Positions 52,845 to 62,257 of a DNA stretch of 64,000 nt are shown here, piece after piece. The notes beneath the pieces are model-generated. The model had not been told where the DNA came from and ran no database searches. It worked only from the letters and a program-made list of their open reading frames with translations. The stretch is from Virgibacillus_F flavescens. Its GTDB lineage: Bacteria; Bacillota; Bacilli; Bacillales; Amphibacillaceae. Position numbers and translations under genes: made by a program. The stretch's first letter is position 1. Each line of letters opens with the position of its first letter. The stretch is from the NCBI RefSeq assembly GCF_050574275.1, contig NZ_CP192260.1:2232001-2296000 (forward strand), written 5' to 3'.

Positions 52845-53930
52845 TTGCAGGAACAAATTTTTCGTATATTAGTGATAAATCCAGGGTCAACGTCTACTAA
52901 AATTGGAGTTTTCGAAAATGTGAATTGTATTTTTGAAAAAACGATTCGACATAACGTTGATGAAGTTTCTAAATTCAAATCGATTATAGAGCAGTATGAC
53001 TTTAGAAAAAATGTTATTTTAGATCAACTGAATCATGAAGGTATCAATGTGTCAAAGCTCAGTGCAGTCTGCGGTCGTGGTGGATTACTTCGACCGATTG
53101 AAGGTGGCACATATAAGGTAAATGATGCGATGCTGGAAGATTTAAGACAAGGTTTTAATGGAGAACATGCGTCTAATTTAGGTGGTATTATCGCAAATGA
53201 AATTGCTAATGGATTAAATATACCAGCATTCATTGTGGATCCGGTAGTAGTTGATGAATTTGAGGATATTGCTCGGTTCTCAGGGGTACCTGAGATCCCT
53301 AGAAAAAGTATATTTCATGCGCTTAATCAAAAAGCGGTTGCCAGACGAGCTGCCAAAGACCTTGGGAAATCCTATGACAAGGTTAATTTAATCGTTACAC
53401 ACATGGGTGGTGGAATCACGGTAGGTGCCCATAAAAACGGTAAAGTAGTTGATGTCAATAATGGTTTGCATGGAGATGGACCATTCTCACCAGAACGAGC
53501 AGGTACTGTGCCTGCAGGTGATTTGATTTCACTTTGTTATTCCGGCGAATATTATTTGGATGAAATGATGAAAAAATTAGTTGGAAAGGGTGGGCTTATG
53601 GCCTACCTGCAAACAAGTGATGCAGTGGAAGTGGAAAACAGGATAGAAAACGGTGACCAGAAAGCTACACATACGTATGAAGCGATGGCTTACCAAATTG
53701 CTAAAGAAATCGGATCAATGAGTGCCGTGCTGGAAGGAAAAGTTGATGCAATCATTTTGACTGGCGGTCTAGCGTATGGAAAAGTATTTGTTGAAATGAT
53801 TTCAAAACGGATTAGCTGGATAGCTGATACGATTGTTTATCCTGGTGAAAATGAATTGCAAGCGTTAACGGAGGGTACGTTAAGAGTGCTCCGAAACGAA
53901 GAAACACCAAAGGTATATGTAACTACCTAA
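52845..53930 (+). CDS. buk: Butyrate / branched-chain fatty acid kinase
   Basis: 361 residues of the acetokinase family: N-terminal VINPGSTSTKIGVFEN, the THMGGGITVGAH segment and ILTGGLAYG near the C-terminus. It makes ATP from the acyl phosphates produced by Ptb. Starts at TTG 52845 behind GGAGGTTAAC. The enzyme pair permits substrate-level phosphorylation during branched-chain amino acid use. Confidence 0.94.
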   Translation: MQEQIFRILVINPGSTSTKIGVFENVNCIFEKTIRHNVDEVSKFKSIIEQYDFRKNVILDQLNHEGINVSKLSAVCGRGGLLRPIEGGTYKVNDAMLEDLRQGFNGEHASNLGGIIANEIANGLNIPAFIVDPVVVDEFEDIARFSGVPEIPRKSIFHALNQKAVARRAAKDLGKSYDKVNLIVTHMGGGITVGAHKNGKVVDVNNGLHGDGPFSPERAGTVPAGDLISLCYSGEYYLDEMMKKLVGKGGLMAYLQTSDAVEVENRIENGDQKATHTYEAMAYQIAKEIGSMSAVLEGKVDAIILTGGLAYGKVFVEMISKRISWIADTIVYPGENELQALTEGTLRVLRNEETPKVYVTT

Positions 53931-53952
53931 AAATAAAGGGAGTGACTAACAG

Positions 53953-55374
53953 ATGGCAAAAGAATATGACCTTGTAATCTTGGGTGGCGGAACTGGTGGA
54001 TATGTTGCTGCAATCAGAGCCTCTCAGCTCGGCTTACAAGTAGCAATAGTTGAAAAAGGCGATCTTGGTGGAACATGTCTGCACCGTGGTTGTATACCTT
54101 CTAAAGCATTGTTGAGAAGCGCTGAAGTACTTAGACAAACAAAAGAGGCAAGTGAATACGGTATTGATACGAAGGATACTTCATTAAATTTTGCAAAAGT
54201 ACAAGAAAGAAAAAATAGTATTGTAAGCACCTTACATCAAGGGGTCCAGGGTTTAATGAAGAAGGGAAAAATTGATGTCTATGAAGGATTTGGCCGTATT
54301 TTAGGTCCAAGCATATTTTCACCTATGCCTGGGACAATTTCAATTGAGTATGAAAATGGTGATGAAAATACGATGATCGTTCCGAAGAATGTGTTAGTCG
54401 CAACTGGTTCACGACCTAAGTCGTTACCTGGACTCGAAATAGATGGTTCAGTAGTAATGTCTTCAGATGAAGCACTGCAAATGGAAGAACTGCCAAAGTC
54501 AATTATCATCGTCGGTGGTGGTGTAATTGGAATTGAATGGGCATCTATGCTTGCTGATTTTGGCGTCGATGTAACAGTGATTGAGTACTTAGATCAAATA
54601 CTCCCAACTGAAGATGATGCTATAGCAAAAGAAGCTGAAAAGCTCCTGAAGAATAAAGGCATTCGTTTTGTGAAAAGTGCTAAGGTTTTAGCTGACACAC
54701 TATCCATTGATAAAGGTGTAACGATTGAAGCTGAAATAAATGGAAAGAATGAAACATTCAAAGCAGAAAAAATGCTTGTATCTGTGGGTCGCGAGGCTAA
54801 CACAACTAATATCGGCCTTGAAAATACAGATATCGTTGTGGATAAAGGTTTCATTCAAACGAACAAAAATTACCAGACAAAGGAAACACACATATACGCA
54901 ATTGGAGATGTAATCGGAGGCATGCAGTTAGCACATGTTGCTTCACATGAAGGAATTGTAGCCGTTGAACATATGGCAGATCAAAATCCTCACCCAATTG
55001 AATATGACAATATTCCAAGCTGTATCTATTCAAATCCTGAAATTGCTAGCGTTGGGTTAACGGAAAAACAAGCAAAGGATAAGGGCTTTGATATTAAAGT
55101 AGGAAAGTTTCCATTTAAGGCAGTCGGAAAAGCGCTTGTTCACGGGGAATCTGACGGATTTGTAAAAATTATTGCAGATAAAAATACAGATGATCTACTA
55201 GGGTGTCATATGATTGGACCGCATGTAACAGATATGATTTCTGAAGCTGGACTTGCTAAAGTTTTAGATGCGACACCTTGGGAAATTGCTGAGAGCATTC
55301 ATCCGCACCCAACCTTGGCTGAAGTGATGGGCGAAGCTGCATTGGCTGTTGATGGTAAACAGATACATGGGTAA
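53953..55374 (+). CDS. lpdV: Dihydrolipoyl dehydrogenase, E3 of the branched-chain complex
   Basis: 473 residues. FAD motif GGGTGGYVAAIRASQLG, redox disulfide GGTCLHRGCIPSK, NAD motif GGGVIGIEWAS and the catalytic HPHPTLAE at the C-terminus. Reoxidises the lipoyl arm of BkdB. RBS AAAGGGAGTG, 22 bases after buk. Confidence 0.95.
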   Translation: MAKEYDLVILGGGTGGYVAAIRASQLGLQVAIVEKGDLGGTCLHRGCIPSKALLRSAEVLRQTKEASEYGIDTKDTSLNFAKVQERKNSIVSTLHQGVQGLMKKGKIDVYEGFGRILGPSIFSPMPGTISIEYENGDENTMIVPKNVLVATGSRPKSLPGLEIDGSVVMSSDEALQMEELPKSIIIVGGGVIGIEWASMLADFGVDVTVIEYLDQILPTEDDAIAKEAEKLLKNKGIRFVKSAKVLADTLSIDKGVTIEAEINGKNETFKAEKMLVSVGREANTTNIGLENTDIVVDKGFIQTNKNYQTKETHIYAIGDVIGGMQLAHVASHEGIVAVEHMADQNPHPIEYDNIPSCIYSNPEIASVGLTEKQAKDKGFDIKVGKFPFKAVGKALVHGESDGFVKIIADKNTDDLLGCHMIGPHVTDMISEAGLAKVLDATPWEIAESIHPHPTLAEVMGEAALAVDGKQIHG

Positions 55375-55394
55375 AAATAAAGGAGGGACTATCA

Positions 55395-56387
55395 ATGACT
55401 AAAAATCGTCATGAAGCACTAGGATTGTCAGATGATCAAGTGCTGGAAATGTTTAGAACAATGCTGTTAGCGAGAAAAATAGATGAAAGAATGTGGCTCT
55501 TAAACAGAGCTGGAAAAATTCCATTTGTAATTTCATGTCAAGGTCAAGAGGCAGCGCAAGTTGGAGCATCTTTTGCCCTTAATCGTGATGAAGACTATGT
55601 AGCTCCTTATTATCGCGATATGGGTGTTGTACTTGCATTCGGAATGACTGCTAAGGAATTAATGTTATCTGGATTTGCCAAAGAAGAAGATCCGAACTCT
55701 GGTGGTCGTCAAATGCCTGGGCACTTTGGACAAAAGAAAAACAGAATACTTAGTGGTTCTTCACCGGTTACGACACAATTACCGCATGCTGTAGGTGTTG
55801 CATTAGCAGCGAAAATGGAAAAAAAGGATATTGTTTCTTTTGTTACACTCGGAGAAGGATCATCAAACCAAGGTGATTTTCATGAAGGATTAAATTTTGC
55901 TGGTGTACATAAGCTTCCAGTTATCACAATGGTAGAAAATAATAAATATGCAATTTCTGTACCTATTGAAAGACAAATAGCAGCTAAGAATGTATCAGAT
56001 CGTGCAATTGGCTATGGTATGCCAGGTGTGACAATAGATGGAAACGATCCATTAGCTGTTTTTGAAGCGGTTCAAGAAGCTAGAGAACGTGCTATTAAGG
56101 GTGAGGGCCCAACATTAATCGAAGCAGTCTCTTATCGTTTAACTGCACATTCCAGCGACGATGATGATAGTCTTTATCGTGAAAGTTCGGAAGTGGATGA
56201 AGCGAAAAAGAAAGATTCCATCATTACATTTGCTGCTTATTTAAAAGAAGCGGGAATATTAACAGACGAAATTGAAAAAGAAATGATCGGTGAAATCGGA
56301 GATATTGTTAATGAAGCAACTGATTATGCTGAGGAAGCACCATATGCAGAACCAGAAAGTGCATTAAGATTTGTATATGAAGAGTAG
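55395..56387 (+). CDS. bkdAA: Branched-chain keto acid dehydrogenase E1 alpha
   Basis: 330 residues with the thiamine diphosphate motif (LGEGSSNQGDFHEGLNFAG...VENNKYAIS, seen as separate segments) and the phosphoryl-loop-like YRLTAHSSDDD. With BkdAB it decarboxylates branched-chain keto acids. RBS AAAGGAGGGA, 20 bases after lpdV. Confidence 0.95.
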   Translation: MTKNRHEALGLSDDQVLEMFRTMLLARKIDERMWLLNRAGKIPFVISCQGQEAAQVGASFALNRDEDYVAPYYRDMGVVLAFGMTAKELMLSGFAKEEDPNSGGRQMPGHFGQKKNRILSGSSPVTTQLPHAVGVALAAKMEKKDIVSFVTLGEGSSNQGDFHEGLNFAGVHKLPVITMVENNKYAISVPIERQIAAKNVSDRAIGYGMPGVTIDGNDPLAVFEAVQEARERAIKGEGPTLIEAVSYRLTAHSSDDDDSLYRESSEVDEAKKKDSIITFAAYLKEAGILTDEIEKEMIGEIGDIVNEATDYAEEAPYAEPESALRFVYEE

Positions 56388-56402
56388 GGAGGGAACTATA
56401 AA

Positions 56403-57386
56403 ATGCCAGTAATGTCATATATTCAAGCTGTTACAACAGCTCTAAGAGAAGAAATGCAACGAGATGAAAAAGTTTTTGTATTAGGAGAAGATGTAGGTAA
56501 AAAAGGTGGCGTATTTGGTGCTACTAAAGGATTGTACGATGAATTTGGTGATGCACGTGTGCTTGACACGCCATTAGCAGAATCTGCTATTGCGGGTGTG
56601 GGTATTGGTGCAGCGATGTATGGTATGCGACCAGTTGCTGAAATGCAATTTGCTGATTTTATTATGCCTGCAGTTAATCAAATAATTTCAGAAGCAGCAA
56701 AAATGCGTTACCGTTCGAATAACGATTGGAACGTACCAATGACAATTCGTGCACCTTATGGTGGTGGAGTTCACGGGGCACTGTATCACTCTCAATCGGT
56801 CGAAGCGGTATTTGCCAATCAACCAGGATTAAAAATAGTCATGCCGTCTACACCTTACGATGCAAAGGGGTTACTGAAGGCGTCTATTCGTGATAACGAT
56901 CCAGTACTTTTCTTTGAACATAAACGCGCCTACCGTCTTTTAAAAGGAGAAGTTCCTGAAGAAGATTATGTGCTTCCACTAGGAAAAGCAGATGTAAAGC
57001 GCGAAGGATCTGATGTAACTATAATTACGTATGGGTTAGCAGTACATTTTGCTCTACAAGCAGCTGAAAAATTAGCTGACGAAGGAATCGATGCTCATAT
57101 CTTGGATCTGCGTACTATCTATCCGTTAGACAAAGAAGGAATAATTGAAGCTGCTAAAAAGACTGGAAAAGTATTACTAATAACCGAAGACAATAAAGAA
57201 GGAAGTATAATTGGGGAAGTAGCAGCAATTATTGCTGAAAACTGCTTGTTTGATTTAGACGCACCAGTAATGCGTCTTGCAGGACCAGATGTACCATCGA
57301 TGCCTTACTCACCAAAAATGGAAAAATTCTTTATGATAAACCCGGACAAAGTTGAACAAGCAATACGTGAATTAGCTGAATTTTAA
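56403..57386 (+). CDS. bkdAB: Branched-chain keto acid dehydrogenase E1 beta
   Basis: 327 residues of the transketolase-like beta subunit: VLGEDVGKKGGVFGATKGL, DTPLAESAIAGVGIGAA and APYGGGVHGALYHSQS. Starts 15 bases after bkdAA behind GGGAGGGAAC. Completes the E1 heterotetramer. Confidence 0.95.
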   Translation: MPVMSYIQAVTTALREEMQRDEKVFVLGEDVGKKGGVFGATKGLYDEFGDARVLDTPLAESAIAGVGIGAAMYGMRPVAEMQFADFIMPAVNQIISEAAKMRYRSNNDWNVPMTIRAPYGGGVHGALYHSQSVEAVFANQPGLKIVMPSTPYDAKGLLKASIRDNDPVLFFEHKRAYRLLKGEVPEEDYVLPLGKADVKREGSDVTIITYGLAVHFALQAAEKLADEGIDAHILDLRTIYPLDKEGIIEAAKKTGKVLLITEDNKEGSIIGEVAAIIAENCLFDLDAPVMRLAGPDVPSMPYSPKMEKFFMINPDKVEQAIRELAEF

Positions 57387-57404
57387 ACGTAGGAGGGATA
57401 CTAA

Positions 57405-58676
57405 ATGGCTTCTGAAAAAATTAAAATGCCACAATTAGGCGAAAGTGTAACGGAAGGAACAGTCAGTTCCTGGCTAGTTGAAGTAGGCGATAAGGTTAAC
57501 AAGTATGACCCTATTGCAGAAGTAATGACTGATAAAGTGAATGCCGAGGTACCATCTTCATTTACAGGTGTGATTAAAGAACTAGTCGCACAAGAAGGGG
57601 ATACAATCGAAGTAGGCGAATTAATGTGTTACATCGATACAGAAGGTGGAGCTTCTTCTGATGAAGAACCTGCACAGGAAGAAACTGAACAATCTGAAGC
57701 AGCTGAGCCTGCTGAAGAAGAAGTGGAAAAAGATACTTCTATGAAAAAACGTTATTCTCCAGCTGTTTTGCGCATGTCGCAAGATAACGATATAGATCTA
57801 GAGCAAGTTACAGGCTCTGGAAAAGGTGGCAGAATTACACGTAAAGATATAGAAAAAATTATTAGTTCAGGTGAAATTCCTAAAGCGGAAGCAAATACAT
57901 CTGCACCAAAAGCGAAAAAGGAAAAAGCTGAATCTGCACCATCTAAAGAATCAGCACCTTCCCCAACATCTCAAGCAGGGGATATCGAAATTCCTGTGAC
58001 TGGCGTTCGCAAAGCAATAGCGCAGAACATGGTCCGTTCAACAACTGAAATTCCTCATGCGTGGATGACGGTGGAAGTTGATGTTACAGACCTTGTATCC
58101 TATCGAAATAAAGTTAAAAATGATTTTAAGCAAAAAGAAGGATTCGGTTTAACTTTCTTTGCCTTTTTCGTAAAAGCTGTTGCACAGGCACTAAAAGAAT
58201 ATCCTCAACTAAACAGCATGTGGGCTGGAGATAAGATTATCCAGAAAAAAGATATCCACCTTTCCATAGCTGTGGCTAAGGATCAAGAGTTATTTGTACC
58301 GGTAATTAAGCATGCTGATGAGAAAAGCATAAAAGGAATCGCTAAAGATATCTCTGAATTAGCTGCAAAAGCACGTTCAGGTAAACTAACTTCTGCTGAT
58401 ATGCAAGGTGGAACTTTTACTGTCAATAATACTGGTTCATTTGGATCTATTCATTCAATGGGTGTTATCAACCACCCACAAGCAGCGATTTTGCAAGTGG
58501 AATCTATTGTTAAACGTCCAATGATGGTTAATGATATGTTTGCTGCAAGAGACATGGTGAACCTATCACTTTCGCTTGATCACCGAATTCTTGATGGTCT
58601 TGTTTGTGGTAATTTCCTTAGCAAAGTAAAAGAAATCTTGGAAAACATGAACAAGGATACAACAAACGTTTACTAG
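57405..58676 (+). CDS. bkdB: Dihydrolipoyl transacylase E2 of the branched-chain complex
   Basis: 423 residues: lipoyl domain with Lys in EVMTDKVNAEVPS (about residue 44), Glu/Ala-rich linker, E3-binding domain (YSPAVLRMSQDNDIDL; GGRITRKDIE), second Ala/Pro/Lys linker, and catalytic domain ending in SLDHRILDGLVCG with the active histidine. Core of the complex. Final gene of the operon; no strong terminator is seen before the next gene. Confidence 0.95.
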   Translation: MASEKIKMPQLGESVTEGTVSSWLVEVGDKVNKYDPIAEVMTDKVNAEVPSSFTGVIKELVAQEGDTIEVGELMCYIDTEGGASSDEEPAQEETEQSEAAEPAEEEVEKDTSMKKRYSPAVLRMSQDNDIDLEQVTGSGKGGRITRKDIEKIISSGEIPKAEANTSAPKAKKEKAESAPSKESAPSPTSQAGDIEIPVTGVRKAIAQNMVRSTTEIPHAWMTVEVDVTDLVSYRNKVKNDFKQKEGFGLTFFAFFVKAVAQALKEYPQLNSMWAGDKIIQKKDIHLSIAVAKDQELFVPVIKHADEKSIKGIAKDISELAAKARSGKLTSADMQGGTFTVNNTGSFGSIHSMGVINHPQAAILQVESIVKRPMMVNDMFAARDMVNLSLSLDHRILDGLVCGNFLSKVKEILENMNKDTTNVY

Positions 58677-58765
58677 ATCAGTTAATTTGAATTGAAATCT
58701 GGACTTAAAATTGATAAGCTTGATTTAGTTTAGATACTATATAGAATAAGGGGATGGATGTTCAA

Positions 58766-59197
58766 ATGGACTTTAACCTATTTATGAACGATGTTGTTGA
58801 TGTCGCACGTTCAGATATAAGAGATGCAGGATACAAGGAACTAACAACTATAGAAGATGTAGATAATGCGATGAAACTTGAAGGCACTGCATTAGTAATG
58901 GTGAATTCTGTATGTGGTTGTGCAGGTGGTGTTGCAAGACCTGCAGCTGCTAATGCTATTCACTATGATAAGCGACCTGATCATTTGCTAACGGTCTTTG
59001 CTGGCCAGGATAAAGAAGCAACTGAAAGAGCACGTGAATATTTTGAAGGCTATCCACCTTCTTCACCATCCTTTGCATTTTTGAAAGACGGTAAAATTGT
59101 GACAATGATCGAACGTCACGACATTGAAGGTTTTACAGCTGTAGATGTAATAGCCAAACTTCAAAAAGTCTTTGATGAATACTGCGAGGAAATATAA
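58766..59197 (+). CDS. brxB: Bacilliredoxin, BrxA/BrxB family (YqiW)
   Basis: 143 residues with the NSVCGCAGGVARP segment holding the CGC active site. The family removes bacillithiol from S-bacillithiolated proteins. ATG 58766 fits the family start (MDFNLFMND); ATG 58754 abuts the AAGGGG site. Position after bkdB matches yqiW. A terminator follows. Confidence 0.92.
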   Translation: MDFNLFMNDVVDVARSDIRDAGYKELTTIEDVDNAMKLEGTALVMVNSVCGCAGGVARPAAANAIHYDKRPDHLLTVFAGQDKEATERAREYFEGYPPSSPSFAFLKDGKIVTMIERHDIEGFTAVDVIAKLQKVFDEYCEEI

Positions 59198-59223
59198 GTA
59201 CTGGACTATTTGTATAGTTGTGA

Positions 59224-59262
59224 TGAGGCTGTCTCTATTTATCGTGGGTCAGCCTCATTTTA
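59224..59262 (+). terminator. Terminator after brxB
   Basis: TGAGGCTG / CAGCCTCA arms with an 18-base loop followed by TTTTATT. Confidence 0.75.
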
Positions 59263-59338
59263 TTAATAACTTTTTTACTTTAATACCTTATTAAGCTGAC
59301 TCCACAGAATCATACTTATTGAAGAAGGAGATTTAACT

Positions 59339-60298
59339 GTGAAAATTGGCTACCGGACGATAAAGACTGCGATTGGTACTCCGCTTGCGATATCTATTGC
59401 ACAAACAATGGGGTTAACCAATTTTGTTTCAGCAGGTATCTTGACATTACTTTGTATAAAACCATCCAGGAAGGAATCAGTCTTAAGTGCTTGGCACCGA
59501 TTTATTGCCTGTACTATAGCTATTCTGTTTTCATACGTATTTTTCGAATCGCTTGGCTATAATCCAATTGTTATGGGGATTGCTTTTACTTTGTTTATTC
59601 CTGTTACCGTATATCTTAAAATTTCACCTGGTATTGCAACAAGTTCAGTTATTATTTTGAATTTGTATAGTCTTGGAGAAATTACATTCACATTTATTAT
59701 TGACCAATTCTTATTGATTATTGTTGGAATCGGAGTTGCTCTTTTATTAAACCTTTATATGCCGAGTCTGGATAATAAACTGAAAAAGAAGCAAATGGAG
59801 TTAGAGCAGAACTTTCAGGTGATCTTACATGAAATTTCTTTATACATATGTGATACAGAAGAAGTCTGGGATGGAAAAGAAATTAGAAAAGCTGAGGAAA
59901 TTATAGAAGAAGCAATTAATTTAGTTTCACTTGATCGGGAAAATCATTTATTAAGGGAAAACCATCCGTATTATGATTACTTTACGATGAGAAGAAACCA
60001 ATTTGAACTCTTAAAAAAAATGCTTCCACTTGTAACAAGGCTTCCTAAAACAGATAGTTTATCAGAATCTTTTTCCGAGTTTTTTGAAGATTTATCTGAA
60101 GCAGTTCATCCCGGAAATACAGCTTCAATCTTTCTGAACAAATTAAAAGCACTTCAAACTGAGTTCACGCAGGAAAAACTTCCAACTACCCAGGAAGAAT
60201 TTGAAACTAGGGCTAATTTATTTCAATTATTACATGAGATAGAGGATTATTTAATTATAAAGAGAAAATTCAAAGAAAGTGATGTTGGAAGAAAATAA
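59339..60298 (+). CDS. yqjA: Aromatic acid exporter family membrane protein YqjA
   Basis: 319 residues: about four to five membrane helices in the first 150 residues, then a cytoplasmic helical domain typical of the ArAE_1 C-terminal region. B. subtilis YqjA has the same layout and position; the transported compound is unknown. Starts at GTG 59339 behind GAAGGAGATTTAACT. Confidence 0.85.
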   Translation: MKIGYRTIKTAIGTPLAISIAQTMGLTNFVSAGILTLLCIKPSRKESVLSAWHRFIACTIAILFSYVFFESLGYNPIVMGIAFTLFIPVTVYLKISPGIATSSVIILNLYSLGEITFTFIIDQFLLIIVGIGVALLLNLYMPSLDNKLKKKQMELEQNFQVILHEISLYICDTEEVWDGKEIRKAEEIIEEAINLVSLDRENHLLRENHPYYDYFTMRRNQFELLKKMLPLVTRLPKTDSLSESFSEFFEDLSEAVHPGNTASIFLNKLKALQTEFTQEKLPTTQEEFETRANLFQLLHEIEDYLIIKRKFKESDVGRK

Positions 60299-60300
60299 AA

Positions 60301-60330
60301 AAGATCGGAATTAATAAAATTCCGATCTTG
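60301..60330 (-). terminator. Terminator for the prli42-like gene
   Basis: AAGATCGGAATT / AATTCCGATCTT. Only the minus strand carries a proper T run afterwards (TTTTTATTTT), so it mainly serves the small minus-strand gene; the plus-strand yqjA may use it as well. Confidence 0.75.
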
Positions 60331-60340
60331 AAGTTTATAA

Positions 60341-60463
60341 TTAATTCACAAAAAGAGCCAGTCCAGTAGTTACTGATGTTAATAACATCGCAAGTATCAT
60401 GATGTAGATTATTATTTTCATTTTACGGTCTCTCTTTGACGGTTTTCTTCGATTATTAGCCAC
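60341..60463 (-). CDS. prli42: Prli42-like stressosome-associated mini-protein
   Basis: A 40-residue frame: a basic N-terminus (ANNRRKPSKRDRKMK) followed by a single membrane helix IIIYIMILAMLLTSVTTGLA. This is the pattern of Prli42, which anchors the stressosome to the membrane in Listeria. It starts at GTG 60463 with AAGGAGGATTATAC in front, a very strong ribosome site, and has its own terminator. Family assignment is by the helix pattern (ILAMLLTSVTTG), from memory. Confidence 0.7.
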   Translation of the reverse strand: MANNRRKPSKRDRKMKIIIYIMILAMLLTSVTTGLALFVN

Positions 60464-60586
60464 GTATAATCCTCCTTAAAACGTAATACTAAATGTATTT
60501 TATCGCTTATTTGCCTTTTGGACAAGTAATATAAACAAATAGTAATAAAAAAATTATGATAACTATTAAAATGGGGGCAATCCTTT

Positions 60587-62242
60587 ATGAATAAAAAAGA
60601 TTCAACTTCATCAAATGAGGCTAATTGGAAAAAGTCTGTAGACAAAACATTAAAGCGCTTTCCTGAGCGGAAGGAAACGTTTCAAACCTCTTCTGACATA
60701 GACGTGAATGGATTATATTATCCAGTATCCAATGACAATTATGAAGAAAATTTAGGGTTTCCAGGAGACTTTCCTTATACCCGCGGGATTCAGCCAACTA
60801 TGTACCGAAGCCGATTTTGGACAATGCGTCAATACGCTGGCTTTGGTTCAGCTATTGAAACGAACAAACGCTTCCGTTATCTATTGGATCAGGGACAAAC
60901 GGGTCTTTCTGTTGCTTTCGATTTACCAACCCAAATTGGGTATGATTCAGACGATGTAATGTCTGAAGGCGAAGTCGGAAAGGTTGGAGTGGCAATTGAT
61001 ACCCTTCACGATATGGAACAGCTTTTAGATCAAATCCCACTTAATAAAGTTAGTACATCCATGACAATTAATGCGCCAGCATCGGTGTTATTATGTATGT
61101 ATATAGCTGTAGGCGAAAAACAAGGTGTTCCACTTGAAGAACTTACTGGAACTATTCAAAATGACATCTTAAAAGAATATATAGCGCGTGGCACATATAT
61201 TTATCCACCAAAGCCATCCATGCGATTAATCACTAATATATTTGGATTCTGTATGGAAAATAATATGAAATTTAATACCATCAGTATTTCTGGTTATCAC
61301 ATTAGAGAGGCGGGCTCAACTGCAGTACAGGAACTTGCTTTCACTATTGCAAACGGTATGGCGTATGTTGATGCTGCTCTGGAATCTGGCCTTGCGATTG
61401 ATGATTTTGCACCCCGATTAGCATTTTTCTTCAATGCACACAATAACTTTTTTGAAGAAATAGCTAAATTTCGTGCGGCGCGTCGGATATGGGCTAAAAT
61501 AATGAAGGATCAGTATCACGCAAAAGATCCAAAAAGCTGGAAACTGCGCTTTCATACACAAACAGGTGGATCGACACTTACAGCCCAGCAGCCCGACAAT
61601 AACGTGGTTCGTGTAACCCTGCAAGCTCTAGCAGCAGTAATGGGAGGCACACAAAGTCTTCATACAAATTCGCGCGATGAAGCATTGTCTTTACCAACAG
61701 AAGAATCTGCTCGTATTGCACTTCGGACGCAACAGATTATAGCAAACGAAAGCGGTGTAGCAGATACGGTTGATCCATTAGGTGGATCTTACTATGTAGA
61801 GGAATTAACAGATAAGATGGAACAAGAAGTAAATAAGTACCTGGTACAAATCAAGGAAATTGGTGGAGCCGTTCAAGCGGTGGAAGAAGGCTATATGCAA
61901 CGAGAAATTCATCATAATGCTTATGAAACGCAAAAGCGAATTGAAAAGAATGAAGAAATAATAGTTGGTTTGAACAAATATCAGCTAGACGAGGAAGTAA
62001 ATCCCGATCTACTAAAAGTTGATGAAGAATTAGAGAAATCTCAAATTGAACAGTTAGACAATATAAGAGCAACAAGAGATCAGAAAAAAGTAGATGAGTT
62101 ATTACAATCATTACGAATTCAGGCAAAAAATCCTGAAACAAATTTAATTCCGTATATTCTTGAAGCCGTTAAAGCATATGCGACGGTTGGTGAAATTTGT
62201 AACGTAATGCGTGATGAATTTGGTCAATATACAGGCATGTAA
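60587..62242 (+). CDS. Methylmalonyl-CoA mutase, large (catalytic) subunit without B12 domain
   Basis: 551 residues corresponding to the substrate-binding barrel of the mutase. TMRQYAGFGSA and YPPKPSMR contain the Tyr and Arg that in known enzymes favour methylmalonyl-CoA over isobutyryl-CoA. It ends before the cobalamin-binding domain, which is encoded by the next gene 15 bases downstream. Together they interconvert methylmalonyl-CoA and succinyl-CoA. RBS GGGGG nine bases before the ATG. Confidence 0.92.
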   Translation: MNKKDSTSSNEANWKKSVDKTLKRFPERKETFQTSSDIDVNGLYYPVSNDNYEENLGFPGDFPYTRGIQPTMYRSRFWTMRQYAGFGSAIETNKRFRYLLDQGQTGLSVAFDLPTQIGYDSDDVMSEGEVGKVGVAIDTLHDMEQLLDQIPLNKVSTSMTINAPASVLLCMYIAVGEKQGVPLEELTGTIQNDILKEYIARGTYIYPPKPSMRLITNIFGFCMENNMKFNTISISGYHIREAGSTAVQELAFTIANGMAYVDAALESGLAIDDFAPRLAFFFNAHNNFFEEIAKFRAARRIWAKIMKDQYHAKDPKSWKLRFHTQTGGSTLTAQQPDNNVVRVTLQALAAVMGGTQSLHTNSRDEALSLPTEESARIALRTQQIIANESGVADTVDPLGGSYYVEELTDKMEQEVNKYLVQIKEIGGAVQAVEEGYMQREIHHNAYETQKRIEKNEEIIVGLNKYQLDEEVNPDLLKVDEELEKSQIEQLDNIRATRDQKKVDELLQSLRIQAKNPETNLIPYILEAVKAYATVGEICNVMRDEFGQYTGM

Positions 62243-62257
62243 GAAGGAGAGATAAGG

